From: a virus
DNA: 22,212 nucleotides
Strand: one strand, 5' to 3'
IMG/VR virus record: IMGVR_UViG_3300007640_000270
Span: 1 to 22,212 of that record
Positions 8,860 through 17,262 of this stretch are shown here, one piece after another (position 1 is the stretch's first letter; each line of letters begins with the position of its first letter). The notes beneath the pieces are model-generated. The model was not told the DNA's origin. It ran no database searches and worked only from the letters and a program-made list of their open reading frames with translations. A program made the position numbers and the translations under genes.

Positions 8860-10359
8860 TTAGAATTCCACTATGATTTTGATGTCTTCGGTCTGGTCTG
8901 TGGCCCGAGAGATGGGTGACCTGTTCTCATTATATATGATGTCTCCACTGTCGGGTTGCAGTTCTGGATTTGCATATCCATTTGTGAATGTGATTGTATT
9001 TCCACCAGAGAGTGTCACCGCACTATCTGCATCAGCATCTGGTGTTCCTGATGCAGATGAGTCTGCACCAGTTACAGCATTTGCACCAGAGAATGCAACG
9101 AATGAACCAGTGGTTGAGTTTGTGCCATAATCACCGTAACGTTCCTGTTGATAATATAGAATACTCAAATCTGAATCCCACTCTACAACTTTACCAACAG
9201 CTCCAGTTGATGTCTGAGTAATCTTCTCGTCAGCAGCAAATGTTCCACTTACACCTGTAAGTTTAAGTGCAGAGGTCTGACGAATTGTTGCATCTGTTGC
9301 AACTGTGGAAGTTCCATAAGTTGTTGGGTCAACTACGATTGCAATGTTTCTGAAATCGTTACCTGTGAGAAGGTCGTCACGTTCTGCACCGATAAAGAGT
9401 GTGTTCAACATGACATAGTGACCACCAAGTTGGTCAACAGCATTTGAACCATGACCACCCTTTGGACTAATCACAACACGAATGGAACCACCAGAACCAC
9501 CGATTGCAGATGCACTTGTTAGAGCTGCATCTGAGAATGTATAACCTGATGCAAGATTTACAGTTCCGTATGTATATCCAGAACCACCCGCATAAACAGT
9601 TGTGTCTGTTCCATCTGTTAGACCAAATGCATTCAGAACACCGTCTGAGTCAACAATAATCTTTACGATTGCACCAGAGGCAGTCCCTTGGTTTGAACCA
9701 TCACCATAAACTGCGGCGTAGTACGTTCCCTGTGTATAACCAGAACCACCAGTAACAACAAGTGATTCGATTTTACCGTCAGTTGCAGCAGAAGAAACAG
9801 TGGAGTCTGTGCGAACAGGCATAAAGTCCGTTGTTAGAAACTTAACTTGGTCAGATGCACTGATGGTATACATGTACTTAAGAATGTATCCACCAGAAGC
9901 AAAGGGTGTATTTGCTTCTGAAGTAGGTTCTGTACCAGAATATGCAGTACCAGCATTATTGTCTAGAACCATATATACTCTGTTATCTGATGTTCTAAAG
10001 AAAAATGTTGAGTCATACAGATTTGTTGCGCCAGATGTAGAAGTATTTGATGCACTAACAGTATCATCATACATATCATATGTCGTTGCGTTTGCCCAAT
10101 CTCTACGAGGAATAACATACTGAACATCTGTAGATGAAATATTCTTACCAGCAATGGTCTGATCCCAAACATAGAACTCACTTGAGACATCATCAACAGG
10201 AGTTGGTGGTGCAGAGTCAGTTCCACCACTGGTTCCAGCAGTAAATGGAGTTGCCTTACCAATCAACATGTAATATGTTGACTTTGCAGCCTCTGAGAAT
10301 GACTCATAAAACTGTTCGGCGTTATGTTGTCTGAATTTTTGTGTGATGATTGCAGTCAT
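8860..10359 (-). CDS. 8: Baseplate wedge subunit gp8
   Basis: This 499-residue protein carries the T4 gp8-like landmarks of marine phages: an N-terminal FRQHNAEQFYESFSEAAKSTYY block (residues 9-30), FYVWDQTIAGKNISSTDVQYV (62-82) followed by IPRRDW, and a C-terminal DIIYNENR.PI.R..DQ.EDIKIIVEF block (473-499). The middle holds two GGSGYT units (204-210 and 258-263), GGHYVMLNT (312-320) and one GTFAADEKITQTSTGAVGKV module (372-391). In T4, gp8 joins gp6, gp7, gp10 and gp53 in each baseplate wedge. Its start has a good Shine-Dalgarno site (AAAGGA about 8 nt upstream). A CATAAATA late-like element lies 24 nt before the ATG, so it probably heads its own operon with the DUF4815-type gene and the fibre genes downstream. 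Confidence 0.9.
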   Translation of the reverse strand: MTAIITQKFRQHNAEQFYESFSEAAKSTYYMLIGKATPFTAGTSGGTDSAPPTPVDDVSSEFYVWDQTIAGKNISSTDVQYVIPRRDWANATTYDMYDDTVSASNTSTSGATNLYDSTFFFRTSDNRVYMVLDNNAGTAYSGTEPTSEANTPFASGGYILKYMYTISASDQVKFLTTDFMPVRTDSTVSSAATDGKIESLVVTGGSGYTQGTYYAAVYGDGSNQGTASGAIVKIIVDSDGVLNAFGLTDGTDTTVYAGGSGYTYGTVNLASGYTFSDAALTSASAIGGSGGSIRVVISPKGGHGSNAVDQLGGHYVMLNTLFIGAERDDLLTGNDFRNIAIVVDPTTYGTSTVATDATIRQTSALKLTGVSGTFAADEKITQTSTGAVGKVVEWDSDLSILYYQQERYGDYGTNSTTGSFVAFSGANAVTGADSSASGTPDADADSAVTLSGGNTITFTNGYANPELQPDSGDIIYNENRSPISRATDQTEDIKIIVEF

Positions 10360-10383
10360 TTGTTATTCCTTTAACCCTACAGT

Positions 10384-10391
10384 TATTTATG
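10384..10391 (-). promoter_or_regulatory. Late-type promoter element CATAAATA before gp8
   Basis: The minus strand reads CATAAATA, one base away from the T4 late promoter consensus TATAAATA. It lies 24 nt before the gp8 ATG, with an AAAGGA ribosome site between them. Bases 10387-10389 of the element are also the TAA stop of the preceding fibre-like gene. Late elements of this type are read by RNA polymerase carrying the phage sigma gp55 in T4. Confidence 0.55.
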
Positions 10392-11007
10392 CGAAACTCT
10401 TAACGGTTTTTAGTGTTGTTCCCGCTGAATCTTTAATTTCAAAGTCTACTGTTCCTACAGCAGCAACTGTTCCAGAAAATGTAACGTTACCATTTGCGGC
10501 AATTGTCATTGCTGCGGGAGTTGTTGTAGTACCAAGTGTTCCCCCATCTTTAATAACAATATCATCTACAAAGGTTACTATACCTGTAGAGGCAATTGTC
10601 AATGCAGATGTTGAAGATGCAGAACCAATTGTCCCTGCATTTGGAATTAGAATATTACCAGCAAAAGTTGTATTAGAATTGTCTACCTTTAGTCTTTGTG
10701 TTCCACCAGTAGTTACTGCAACCTCATCGGCTGCACTAAAATAGATACCTGTATTGGCATCACCAGTTTTCGAGATTGATGGAACAGCTGCAGAACCAGA
10801 AGCAAATGATGCAACACCCGTAATAGTAGGACCAGCAAGAGTTACGACAGAAGAAGTTGCACTCAAACCAGTGGTGAGTGCAGTTCCAGTACCTAGAAGG
10901 GTGTAAATCTCATCAAAGTTGTCATTGATCTTATCACCGCCAGCACGGATGGTATCACCCGTACCATCGTTTGCTGAAATTCCGATTCCAATTACTTGTT
11001 TTGCCAT
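10387..11007 (-). CDS. Short tail-fibre-like protein between the gp7-like gene and gp8
   Basis: This 206-residue protein opens with IGISANDGTGDTIRAGGDKI followed by NDNFDEIY, the 'NDGTGD..R....KIN.NF.E.Y' block often seen at the N-terminus of phage fibre and structural proteins. Residues 85-115 contain NTGIYFSAADEVAVTTGGTQ then RLKVDN, a common marine fibre motif. The C-terminal half has short beta repeats (GTIGSASSTSALTIAS and GTLGTTTTPAAMTIAANGNV), and the protein ends [19 protein letters not shown], sharing [11 protein letters not shown] with the long fibre at 614-2104. It has its own TATAAATA late promoter and an AAAGGA ribosome site. Its position between wedge genes suggests either a short fibre attached to the wedge or a recently inserted fibre cassette. 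The exact role is unknown. Confidence 0.82.
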   Translation of the reverse strand: MAKQVIGIGISANDGTGDTIRAGGDKINDNFDEIYTLLGTGTALTTGLSATSSVVTLAGPTITGVASFASGSAAVPSISKTGDANTGIYFSAADEVAVTTGGTQRLKVDNSNTTFAGNILIPNAGTIGSASSTSALTIASTGIVTFVDDIVIKDGGTLGTTTTPAAMTIAANGNVTFSGTVAAVGTVDFEIKDSAGTTLKTVKSFA

Positions 11008-11027
11008 TTGAGAAATCCTTTATTTCT

Positions 11028-11035
11028 TATTTATA
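11028..11035 (-). promoter_or_regulatory. T4-type late promoter TATAAATA before the short fibre gene
   Basis: The minus strand shows a perfect TATAAATA 20 nt upstream of the ATG at 11007, followed by an AAAGGA ribosome site. It sits in the small gap after the stop of the gp7-like gene, where such a promoter is expected. Confidence 0.8.
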
Positions 11036-11038
11036 ATT

Positions 11039-14000
11039 TTATACAACAGTCTTATCAAATGTGAACTCAGAACTATCAAAAGTTTCTGAAGTTGCAGAGA
11101 AATCTTTAAATGGAGCACTACCATAAAGGTTGTCTAGGAACGATTCTGATGTTCCACTCTCAACTAGAATGTTAAATCCACCAATATTCACACCAGCCAA
11201 GTCTGTAGTTGCATCCTCATATTGAATCTGTGTATCACCTTGATCAATTTCTGATTCGTAATAAAGTCTACCGATTTGTGTAACATAAACTTCAGCAGAA
11301 TAAGTAAATCTTGGAATTGCAGATGTACTTGAATATACTTCAACTGGTGTATGTCCAATAGAAGTCTCGTCTTCAAGTGCAATAACATTATTTTCAAGAA
11401 CAAGTTTACCACCAACTGTTAGACCAACAGCATCCTCTAAAAGTATTTCGTCTCCATGTGTTCCTGATACTGTAGTACCGTCCTCTTGTCTGATAGAACC
11501 TGTTTCCGCCTGTTCTAATAGAATATTGACAATAGAAGTTTCATCAGATATGTTTAGTCCATCAGCAACAGTAATATCACTGATTGAATATGCAGTATTT
11601 GCTCTACCATAGTCATTAATTGAAATTCCCTGACCCTCATTGACATCTTCAACAGTTTCCAAAAGTATTCTGTCACCAACATCGGCAGTACCAATATCTG
11701 CTGTATTGTCAAGTAGAATATCACCAACCATACCAGCAACACCAAGTTCAACACCAGCCTCTACGGCAAGTGTATCACCAAGAATACTCTCTTGAGTTAC
11801 ATTACTAATAAACGATATTCCATTAGCACTGTCACCTATACGGTTTGGTTTTACACTAACCTGTACTTGGGTTTTTCTAATAACTCTGAGTTCATAATCT
11901 TCGGTTGGATTTGCAACATCACCCTCCTCAAGAATCATTCTCTCATTGTTTTCACTGAGAACTGTACCACCGATTGAATCTTCTAGAAGAATATCAGGAG
12001 AAACTTGATCAAATACTTTGTGTCTTCTTCTTATAACCTCATCAAAGAGAACTTCGAATGTGGATGCAAGAATTGGGCTAAACGTATTTGTATCTGCAAC
12101 ATACTCGTCACCAAGTGTTGCACCCGTTGGTGTAGAGATACCCGCATACACAGCAGTAGAAGACTTTACCTTACTGAATACATTAAATCCAGATGGGTGT
12201 ACAGATTTCTTCAGTGGGTTTAGATATGATCCAGAACCAGATGCAGTTTGAACTTCGTATGAGAACTGTTGATAATAATAAGAATCTTGAATGCGAATAA
12301 GGTCTTCACCAATAAGACTTTCGATGTCTGGATATCGACCAAATCTGTCAGCAGCCATTCCTACATTAAGAGTTCCTTTTGCAATGTCTGCGTTTAAAAT
12401 CGTTGCACTGGCTGATGCAGTTGTAATAGAAACATCTTTACCAGAGAAATCAATTGCATCTTCATATACAAGATAGTCACCAGTATCAAAACTGCCTGTT
12501 GGGTCTGTACCATCAAGAACGATGTTGTCAAAAGTTCCGTCTTCACTAACAATTCTTTCGATGTCAGAAAATGAAACTGTTAGAACTTGTGTTCCTGATT
12601 CAAATGCACGAACTGTTCCAACGTGACTTGTAAGTGCATCTCCAACATTAAAGGTTCCACTTATATCCTTAACAACAAAGTTTGCACGGAACTCAGCAAC
12701 AGGAGCAACCTGATAATCAAACCCAACTGTTCTTAGATTTACATCTTCAATTCTACCAATATCATTTGTTGTTGCAAGAAGCTTCGCACCACTACCAAAT
12801 TTCGAGGTAATCGTGACAGTCGGAAGTTTGGAATATCCAAATCCACCGTCCTGTAGGAATACTTTTGTGATATCACCAGAACCAGACTCCAGAATAAATG
12901 TATCATCATCTCTTTTTGACACATCCACTCTTTCTTCAAAGATAGATGCCTCTGCTTGAATTCTGTTACCAAGTTCTGCCTCTGTGTTGATACCACCAAC
13001 TTCTACTGCGGCATTACCAGACTCAAAGAATAGTTCTCCACCATCCTCTTGTACGATATTGAAATACTCAACCTCTCTATTGGTTGCACCTTCTTGAAGA
13101 AGTGTCTCACCATCCTCAAGTAGAATAGAACCATGAATAACTGCGACACGAGCGGAAGCAGACTGAACAAGTCCTGCTTCTGATGTATTATCAGTAAATG
13201 TTAGAACATCACCAAGCTCGTAATCTGTACCGGCATCATCTACTTCAACACCACTAACAGAACCAGTTGCAACTTGTCCCACAACAGCATCAACATCACC
13301 ACTACCGATTACTGTGTCTGTTTCAACATCAATTGTGTCATTGGTAGAATAAAGAATACCTTCATTAGAGACTGTTGCAGAACTTACGATTTGTCGTATA
13401 TTATATTTGTAGACGACATCAACAACACCAGAGACACCGTGTATCTCTTCATCCTTTGTAAATGTACCGTTAATATCACTAATAGTAATTTCTACAATTG
13501 TAGCTGCATCTGATGGATCAACAAACGTTGCACAAGCCTCAACTCTTGCAGTTGCGCCAGATGTTTGCCCAGTAATCGTTTGTCCTTCCAGCTCACCATG
13601 AATTGGAGTTCCAATTGGACTTGCACGAATAATTGTAGGTTTGTCCCAATCACCTCCAGACACACGAAGCATTCTTGTGTTGGGATAAAACACCTCAGCT
13701 TCTTCGTCAAGAAGAATACGAATGAAAAGTTTGATACCTTCTTGAGTTCCCTTCCTACGATAGAGTTCACGAATATTCTTAATGATTTTTCTTTTGTCAA
13801 CTGCAAGATTGCTTGGAATTGCATTCATGAATGACTTACGAAACTCTTCTAGGAAGTCGTAGATAGTATTATCAACATCTGCGTATGCGAGAAGTTGTTG
13901 AATATTCTGTACAGGACTTGCACGATAACTTGTTACTGTGCCAGTTGCACCAGAGGTTGCACCAGTGATTGTCTCACCAGTTACAAACTGTTGTTGAGAT

Positions 14001-14368
14001 GTGATGAATAGTCTTGGTCTTCCATTATTACCCAAGTCATCAACAAGAACTTCAGCAGTAGCTTTAGAAGTAGAACCAGTGATAATCTCACCAACGACAA
14101 ACTTACCTGTAGTACCAGTTCCCTTCTCTAGAACGATGCGGTCTGCATTCTCATCAAGAAGTCGAGTAGTTGTTTCTACCTCAAGAAGTAGATTATCAAT
14201 TGTTGCAGAGACGACAAGTTCACCAGACTCCAGATACTTGTAGTAACTTTGAAGAAAGGATGAGAATATAGGATGGTCATCTGCCACAAAGTCGGGAAGT
14301 TGACCATCAATCTGTGTGCTGACCTTATTGATTAGGTCTGGTGAATATCTGCCGTCAAAAGGTGCCAT
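11039..14368 (-). CDS. 7: Baseplate wedge protein, gp7-like (1109 residues)
   Basis: I assign this by position (directly after gp6, ahead of gp8), by length (T4 gp7 is also about 1000 residues) and by blocks I associate with marine gp7-like proteins: PIFSSFLQSYYKYLE (33-47), KRKIIKNIRELYRRKGTQEG (192-211), FIRILLDEEAEVFYP (215-229), DSYYYQQFSYEV (695-706) and YLNPLKKSVHPSGF (715-728). The N-terminal third contains three GE.ITG.TS.AT modules (about 93-106, 131-144 and 261-274). The second half is filled with short acidic beta elements of the form ILLE or VLE (for example 416-420, 793-797, 901-904, 949-952 and 975-979). The ATG overlaps the gp6 stop by 1 nt (TAATG). In T4, gp7 nucleates the wedge with gp10. 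Direct similarity to T4 gp7 would need a profile search, so the gp7 name is less secure than gp6 or gp25. Confidence 0.8.
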   Translation of the reverse strand: MAPFDGRYSPDLINKVSTQIDGQLPDFVADDHPIFSSFLQSYYKYLESGELVVSATIDNLLLEVETTTRLLDENADRIVLEKGTGTTGKFVVGEIITGSTSKATAEVLVDDLGNNGRPRLFITSQQQFVTGETITGATSGATGTVTSYRASPVQNIQQLLAYADVDNTIYDFLEEFRKSFMNAIPSNLAVDKRKIIKNIRELYRRKGTQEGIKLFIRILLDEEAEVFYPNTRMLRVSGGDWDKPTIIRASPIGTPIHGELEGQTITGQTSGATARVEACATFVDPSDAATIVEITISDINGTFTKDEEIHGVSGVVDVVYKYNIRQIVSSATVSNEGILYSTNDTIDVETDTVIGSGDVDAVVGQVATGSVSGVEVDDAGTDYELGDVLTFTDNTSEAGLVQSASARVAVIHGSILLEDGETLLQEGATNREVEYFNIVQEDGGELFFESGNAAVEVGGINTEAELGNRIQAEASIFEERVDVSKRDDDTFILESGSGDITKVFLQDGGFGYSKLPTVTITSKFGSGAKLLATTNDIGRIEDVNLRTVGFDYQVAPVAEFRANFVVKDISGTFNVGDALTSHVGTVRAFESGTQVLTVSFSDIERIVSEDGTFDNIVLDGTDPTGSFDTGDYLVYEDAIDFSGKDVSITTASASATILNADIAKGTLNVGMAADRFGRYPDIESLIGEDLIRIQDSYYYQQFSYEVQTASGSGSYLNPLKKSVHPSGFNVFSKVKSSTAVYAGISTPTGATLGDEYVADTNTFSPILASTFEVLFDEVIRRRHKVFDQVSPDILLEDSIGGTVLSENNERMILEEGDVANPTEDYELRVIRKTQVQVSVKPNRIGDSANGISFISNVTQESILGDTLAVEAGVELGVAGMVGDILLDNTADIGTADVGDRILLETVEDVNEGQGISINDYGRANTAYSISDITVADGLNISDETSIVNILLEQAETGSIRQEDGTTVSGTHGDEILLEDAVGLTVGGKLVLENNVIALEDETSIGHTPVEVYSSTSAIPRFTYSAEVYVTQIGRLYYESEIDQGDTQIQYEDATTDLAGVNIGGFNILVESGTSESFLDNLYGSAPFKDFSATSETFDSSEFTFDKTVV

Positions 14369-16275
14369 TAGTTATAGCTCGATGGTGCGGTGTAACCAGA
14401 AGTGGTTGTAAATGAAGTATTGCCTGAGTCGTTACCTTGAGCAACTGTATCAACAGATGCAGTCACAGTGGTATTCACCAAATCAATTTCAAGTAACTGA
14501 TTTCTCTTTGGAACAATATCAAGTGAGTCTGGTGTAACAGTAATACGAATTTGTGTAGAAGTTGCACCGTCAACATTTGAAACACTATTAATGGATATTG
14601 GGTTAATAGATATAGTACCGGCAATATAGTCAATTGTTCCCGCCGTAGAATCAAGATATGTTCTTACACCAGAAACTAGATAATAAACTCTAATATTGCC
14701 GTTCCCATCATCATCAAAGAAAAATTCTGTTGTATTCTGACCAACAATACCAAATCCTGTTGATGCAACGATACCACCACCCATAGCATTATGTCCAGAG
14801 TGTGGGTTATATAATCTGTTATTGAAATAAACTTTATAAGATTTTGATTCTGCTAAAGTTGGAATAACGTATTTTGCCAAAGTAACATTCAATGAGTTAC
14901 CAGTGATTGATGTATCTGTGTCATCAATCAATCCTGTCAACTTAGAGTGTCTAAACAAACCGTTAAAGGTATTGAGATTGTCTGTGTTATAATTTGTAAT
15001 TGTATTACGAACATTGGATTCAATAGTTGCCTCACCCTTTGTTGTTGCGTTTGGATTAAACTTGACATTTGACTGGAGTATGAGGAAGAGTGTTTCTGGA
15101 TCAACGATTACGGGAGTAATAGAGGCAACTGTATATTGTTGTAAGTTTGTCTTCAAAGTTTCTTTCTGTGTCTCAGTAAGATTTTGACCAGTGGTTGACT
15201 TGACACTAATAAACACTTTACCAAATTCTGGTGTGGAGGTCACACCAATACTTGTATCAAAAGAACCCGTCTCTCCACCAAAGACTGCAACTGCTTGAGT
15301 CTGTGCAAAGAGTTGTCTTACGAGAGTCTTATAATCCTCTGTCGTTACAGCTCTACCCTGTGAAGCATAATCCAAAGGTGCATTGAGTTTGATAGATTCA
15401 ATTGACTCTGCTTCTGAACCACCGATAGAATTTTGAATTGTTGTAACAGATACGTTTGTAACACCATCAATTGCACCAGCAGATGTGAATATTGAAGCTC
15501 CGTTGCCATCCTCTTTGTTAGATACAACATACTGAAGAATTACAATGTTGTCATCTGACAATGCTTTACCAATAACACCATCTCCAAAGTATACTTCGAA
15601 TTTACCAATCTCAACTTCTTGTAGAAAGTAAACATGACTTGTACCAGTAACCTGTGCAATGTCTGTTGCAAGAGTATAAGTTGTTGTAGTGGAGTCAGAT
15701 GCAGAGTTCTGAACCTTAACTGTAAGTGTACGAGTATCTACTCTGTTATCGTTAATTAAGAATCTCTGTTCAACGTCTTGTGTGTCAACAGTAAATCTAG
15801 AAGTGACAAATGTTCCCTCGTAAAGAACAAGGTTAGAGAACACAACACTATTACCAATATTTGATGCAGTAATTTCTGTTGGATTAATGAATGTGTATGC
15901 ATCACCTTCAATAGTTGTATTGAAAACTGTCCCAGCAGACATCGTTGCAGTTGGATTTGTGGTGTTCAATGCAACCTCGACAGTTGCAGTTGCGGCTCTT
16001 GCAGACTGTGGAACATACCCAAGTGTCTTTGCATGGGATACAACAGATGAACGTAGAGAAGAACTGTCAAGGAACATTTCATTTGCAAGCATATTCGCAT
16101 TGAACGCAAGATAGTGAGTGTTATATGCAAGAACATCCAAAAGGATGTTCATACCAGAACCTTCAAAGTCGTAATCAGTAAACTCTGTCTGTCCCTTTAG
16201 AAATGTCTTGAGATTTCCTTTGATATCATCAAAGTCCAACTCTGTTACATTTAGTCGTCTTGGATTTGCCGCCAT
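14368..16275 (-). CDS. 6: Baseplate wedge subunit gp6
   Basis: This 635-residue protein has the strongly conserved gp6/baseplate J-like start seen in T4-like phages: LDFDDIKGNLKTFLKGQTEF (13-32), DYDFEGSGMNILLDVLAYNT (34-53), NMLANEMFLDSSSLRSSVVS (61-80) and AKTLGYVP. A second block near 285-340 reads SIESIKLNAPLDYASQGRAV then TTEDYKTLVRQLF, the core expected of J-type baseplate proteins. T4 gp6 dimers form the continuous ring that ties the six wedges together, bound to gp25 and gp53. Both ends use a TAATG one-base overlap, with gp25 upstream and the gp7-like gene downstream, so these three wedge genes are translationally coupled. Nothing in the frame looks broken. Confidence 0.93.
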   Translation of the reverse strand: MAANPRRLNVTELDFDDIKGNLKTFLKGQTEFTDYDFEGSGMNILLDVLAYNTHYLAFNANMLANEMFLDSSSLRSSVVSHAKTLGYVPQSARAATATVEVALNTTNPTATMSAGTVFNTTIEGDAYTFINPTEITASNIGNSVVFSNLVLYEGTFVTSRFTVDTQDVEQRFLINDNRVDTRTLTVKVQNSASDSTTTTYTLATDIAQVTGTSHVYFLQEVEIGKFEVYFGDGVIGKALSDDNIVILQYVVSNKEDGNGASIFTSAGAIDGVTNVSVTTIQNSIGGSEAESIESIKLNAPLDYASQGRAVTTEDYKTLVRQLFAQTQAVAVFGGETGSFDTSIGVTSTPEFGKVFISVKSTTGQNLTETQKETLKTNLQQYTVASITPVIVDPETLFLILQSNVKFNPNATTKGEATIESNVRNTITNYNTDNLNTFNGLFRHSKLTGLIDDTDTSITGNSLNVTLAKYVIPTLAESKSYKVYFNNRLYNPHSGHNAMGGGIVASTGFGIVGQNTTEFFFDDDGNGNIRVYYLVSGVRTYLDSTAGTIDYIAGTISINPISINSVSNVDGATSTQIRITVTPDSLDIVPKRNQLLEIDLVNTTVTASVDTVAQGNDSGNTSFTTTSGYTAPSSYN

Positions 16276-16730
16276 TATCGTAGTCTCTCTAATAGAACTG
16301 TGGTATCAACTAATTCTGTAGGAGCATTCTGTACATAAAACTCAACGGTGATTTCATATGCATTGCGGCCCAAGTCAGGGTTTGCCCGCACACCCACTAG
16401 TCTTGCTCTTGGTTCAAAATTCTCAATTACATCTTCAACCTTCTGTGATAATACGAATGCAGTGATAGGACTTAATGGTTCGAATAGAAGTCCACGAATA
16501 CCAGAACCTATCTCTGGATGAAAGGGTTTCTCATAGATGTTGGTGAGAATAAGATTTCTCACAGACCTCTTGATTGCCTGAATACCATTTACCTTTGAGA
16601 TATCCTTGGTTGCACTTTTCTTACCAAAGAACAAGTCTAGGTCTTTGTATACCTGTGCATCCCTATCAGTATCGATATTTCTAGACTGTGCATCAGAAAA
16701 AGTTGTGTTTAGAGATGCTCCGTGGGCCAT
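16275..16730 (-). CDS. 25: Baseplate wedge subunit gp25
   Basis: This 151-residue protein is a clear gp25-family member (GPW/gp25 fold). It shows the leading FSDAQSRNIDTDRDAQVYKD segment (11-30), then KRSVRNLILTNIYEKPFHPE (54-73), GIRGLLFEPL (77-86) and the signature NFEPRARL (104-111), with EPR at 106-108. In T4 the gp25 EPR region forms the core bundle with gp6 that joins wedge to tail tube and sheath, and homologues exist in type VI secretion (TssE). The ATG has an AAGGAT ribosome site and lies 18 nt after a perfect TATAAATA, so gp25 heads the gp25-gp6-gp7-like operon. Its stop overlaps the gp6 ATG by 1 nt. Confidence 0.95.
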   Translation of the reverse strand: MAHGASLNTTFSDAQSRNIDTDRDAQVYKDLDLFFGKKSATKDISKVNGIQAIKRSVRNLILTNIYEKPFHPEIGSGIRGLLFEPLSPITAFVLSQKVEDVIENFEPRARLVGVRANPDLGRNAYEITVEFYVQNAPTELVDTTVLLERLR

Positions 16731-16748
16731 GAGTAATCCTTTTTATAT

Positions 16749-16756
16749 TATTTATA
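16749..16756 (-). promoter_or_regulatory. T4-type late promoter TATAAATA before gp25
   Basis: This is a perfect TATAAATA on the minus strand, 18 nt before the gp25 ATG with AAGGAT in between. Bases 16752-16754 of the element also serve as the TAA stop of the preceding 93-residue gene. Confidence 0.85.
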
Positions 16757-17033
16757 CTCGCTCACTCGCAGTTTGTTTCATAATATACTTCTTTGGTGAA
16801 CCCCATACGTCACTTGCATTAACTCGAATGAATCTTTTGTTTGTTTCGTTCTTGTTTGGGTTTTCGATTGTCAAAACAACATTCTTGTTCTTCAACCAAG
16901 CATCCTGTTGATTTCTAAACCTCTCCAATGGAGTTGTATCAAGACGAACTGCATTGCGTGTCTTCTTGTTTACGTTTGGTCGTTCTCCCTTTGAAACGTA
17001 ATGTGTACCTTTACTCTTCTTACCTCTAGCCAT
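16752..17033 (-). CDS. Conserved small basic protein of unknown function
   Basis: This 93-residue, strongly basic protein has no membrane segment. It starts MARGKKSKGTHYVSKGERPN, has a helical basic middle (TTPLERFRNQQDAWLKNKN, 53 residues in), and ends in a beta-like segment VVLTIENPNKNETNKRFIRV followed by NASDVWG.PKKYIM. I recall similar 'IENPNKNETNKRFIRV' proteins next to gp25 in marine T4-like phages, without an assigned job. The start has a GGAG ribosome site, and the gene overlaps the end of the 78-residue gene upstream by 8 nt. Its stop codon lies inside the gp25 late promoter. A nucleic-acid or acidic-protein binding role is possible from the charge alone, but nothing more can be claimed. 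Confidence 0.85.
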   Translation of the reverse strand: MARGKKSKGTHYVSKGERPNVNKKTRNAVRLDTTPLERFRNQQDAWLKNKNVVLTIENPNKNETNKRFIRVNASDVWGSPKKYIMKQTASERV

Positions 17034-17262
17034 TATAAAACTCCTTCACTGGCCTGTATGATGTTTCATACTCATCGCATAAAAGAACTTCTGATATAAC
17101 CGCATCAATATTCTCTTGCCAAAAATTTAAAAACTCGTGTACTCTTGGATACTCTGGTTTAACATCCTGCATCTGCCAAATGAACTCTTGCAGAATGTCC
17201 TGATAATCAGGCATCCAATAAAGTATATTTAGTGTGACTATAGATTTTCTTTTTATAATCAT
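17026..17262 (-). CDS. Small conserved acidic protein of unknown function
   Basis: This 78-residue protein is rich in Tyr, Trp and acidic residues: IVTLNILYWMPDYQDILQEF (8-27), then IWQMQDVKPEYPRVHEFLNF and WQENIDAVISEVLLCDEYE. The pattern suggests a compact helical protein and there is no signal or membrane helix. The ATG overlaps the stop of the 423-residue gene (ATGA), and its own stop overlaps the next gene by 8 nt, so it is coupled on both sides. Similar small proteins occur at this place in marine T4-like phages as far as I recall. The function is unknown; a tail assembly factor would fit the position but is a guess. Confidence 0.82.
   Translation of the reverse strand: MIIKRKSIVTLNILYWMPDYQDILQEFIWQMQDVKPEYPRVHEFLNFWQENIDAVISEVLLCDEYETSYRPVKEFYNG

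Noticed and set aside
11008-11038. Rho-independent terminator between the gp7-like gene and the short fibre gene
   Set aside because: The T-rich gap has no GC stem; the sequence is explained by the late promoter and ribosome site.
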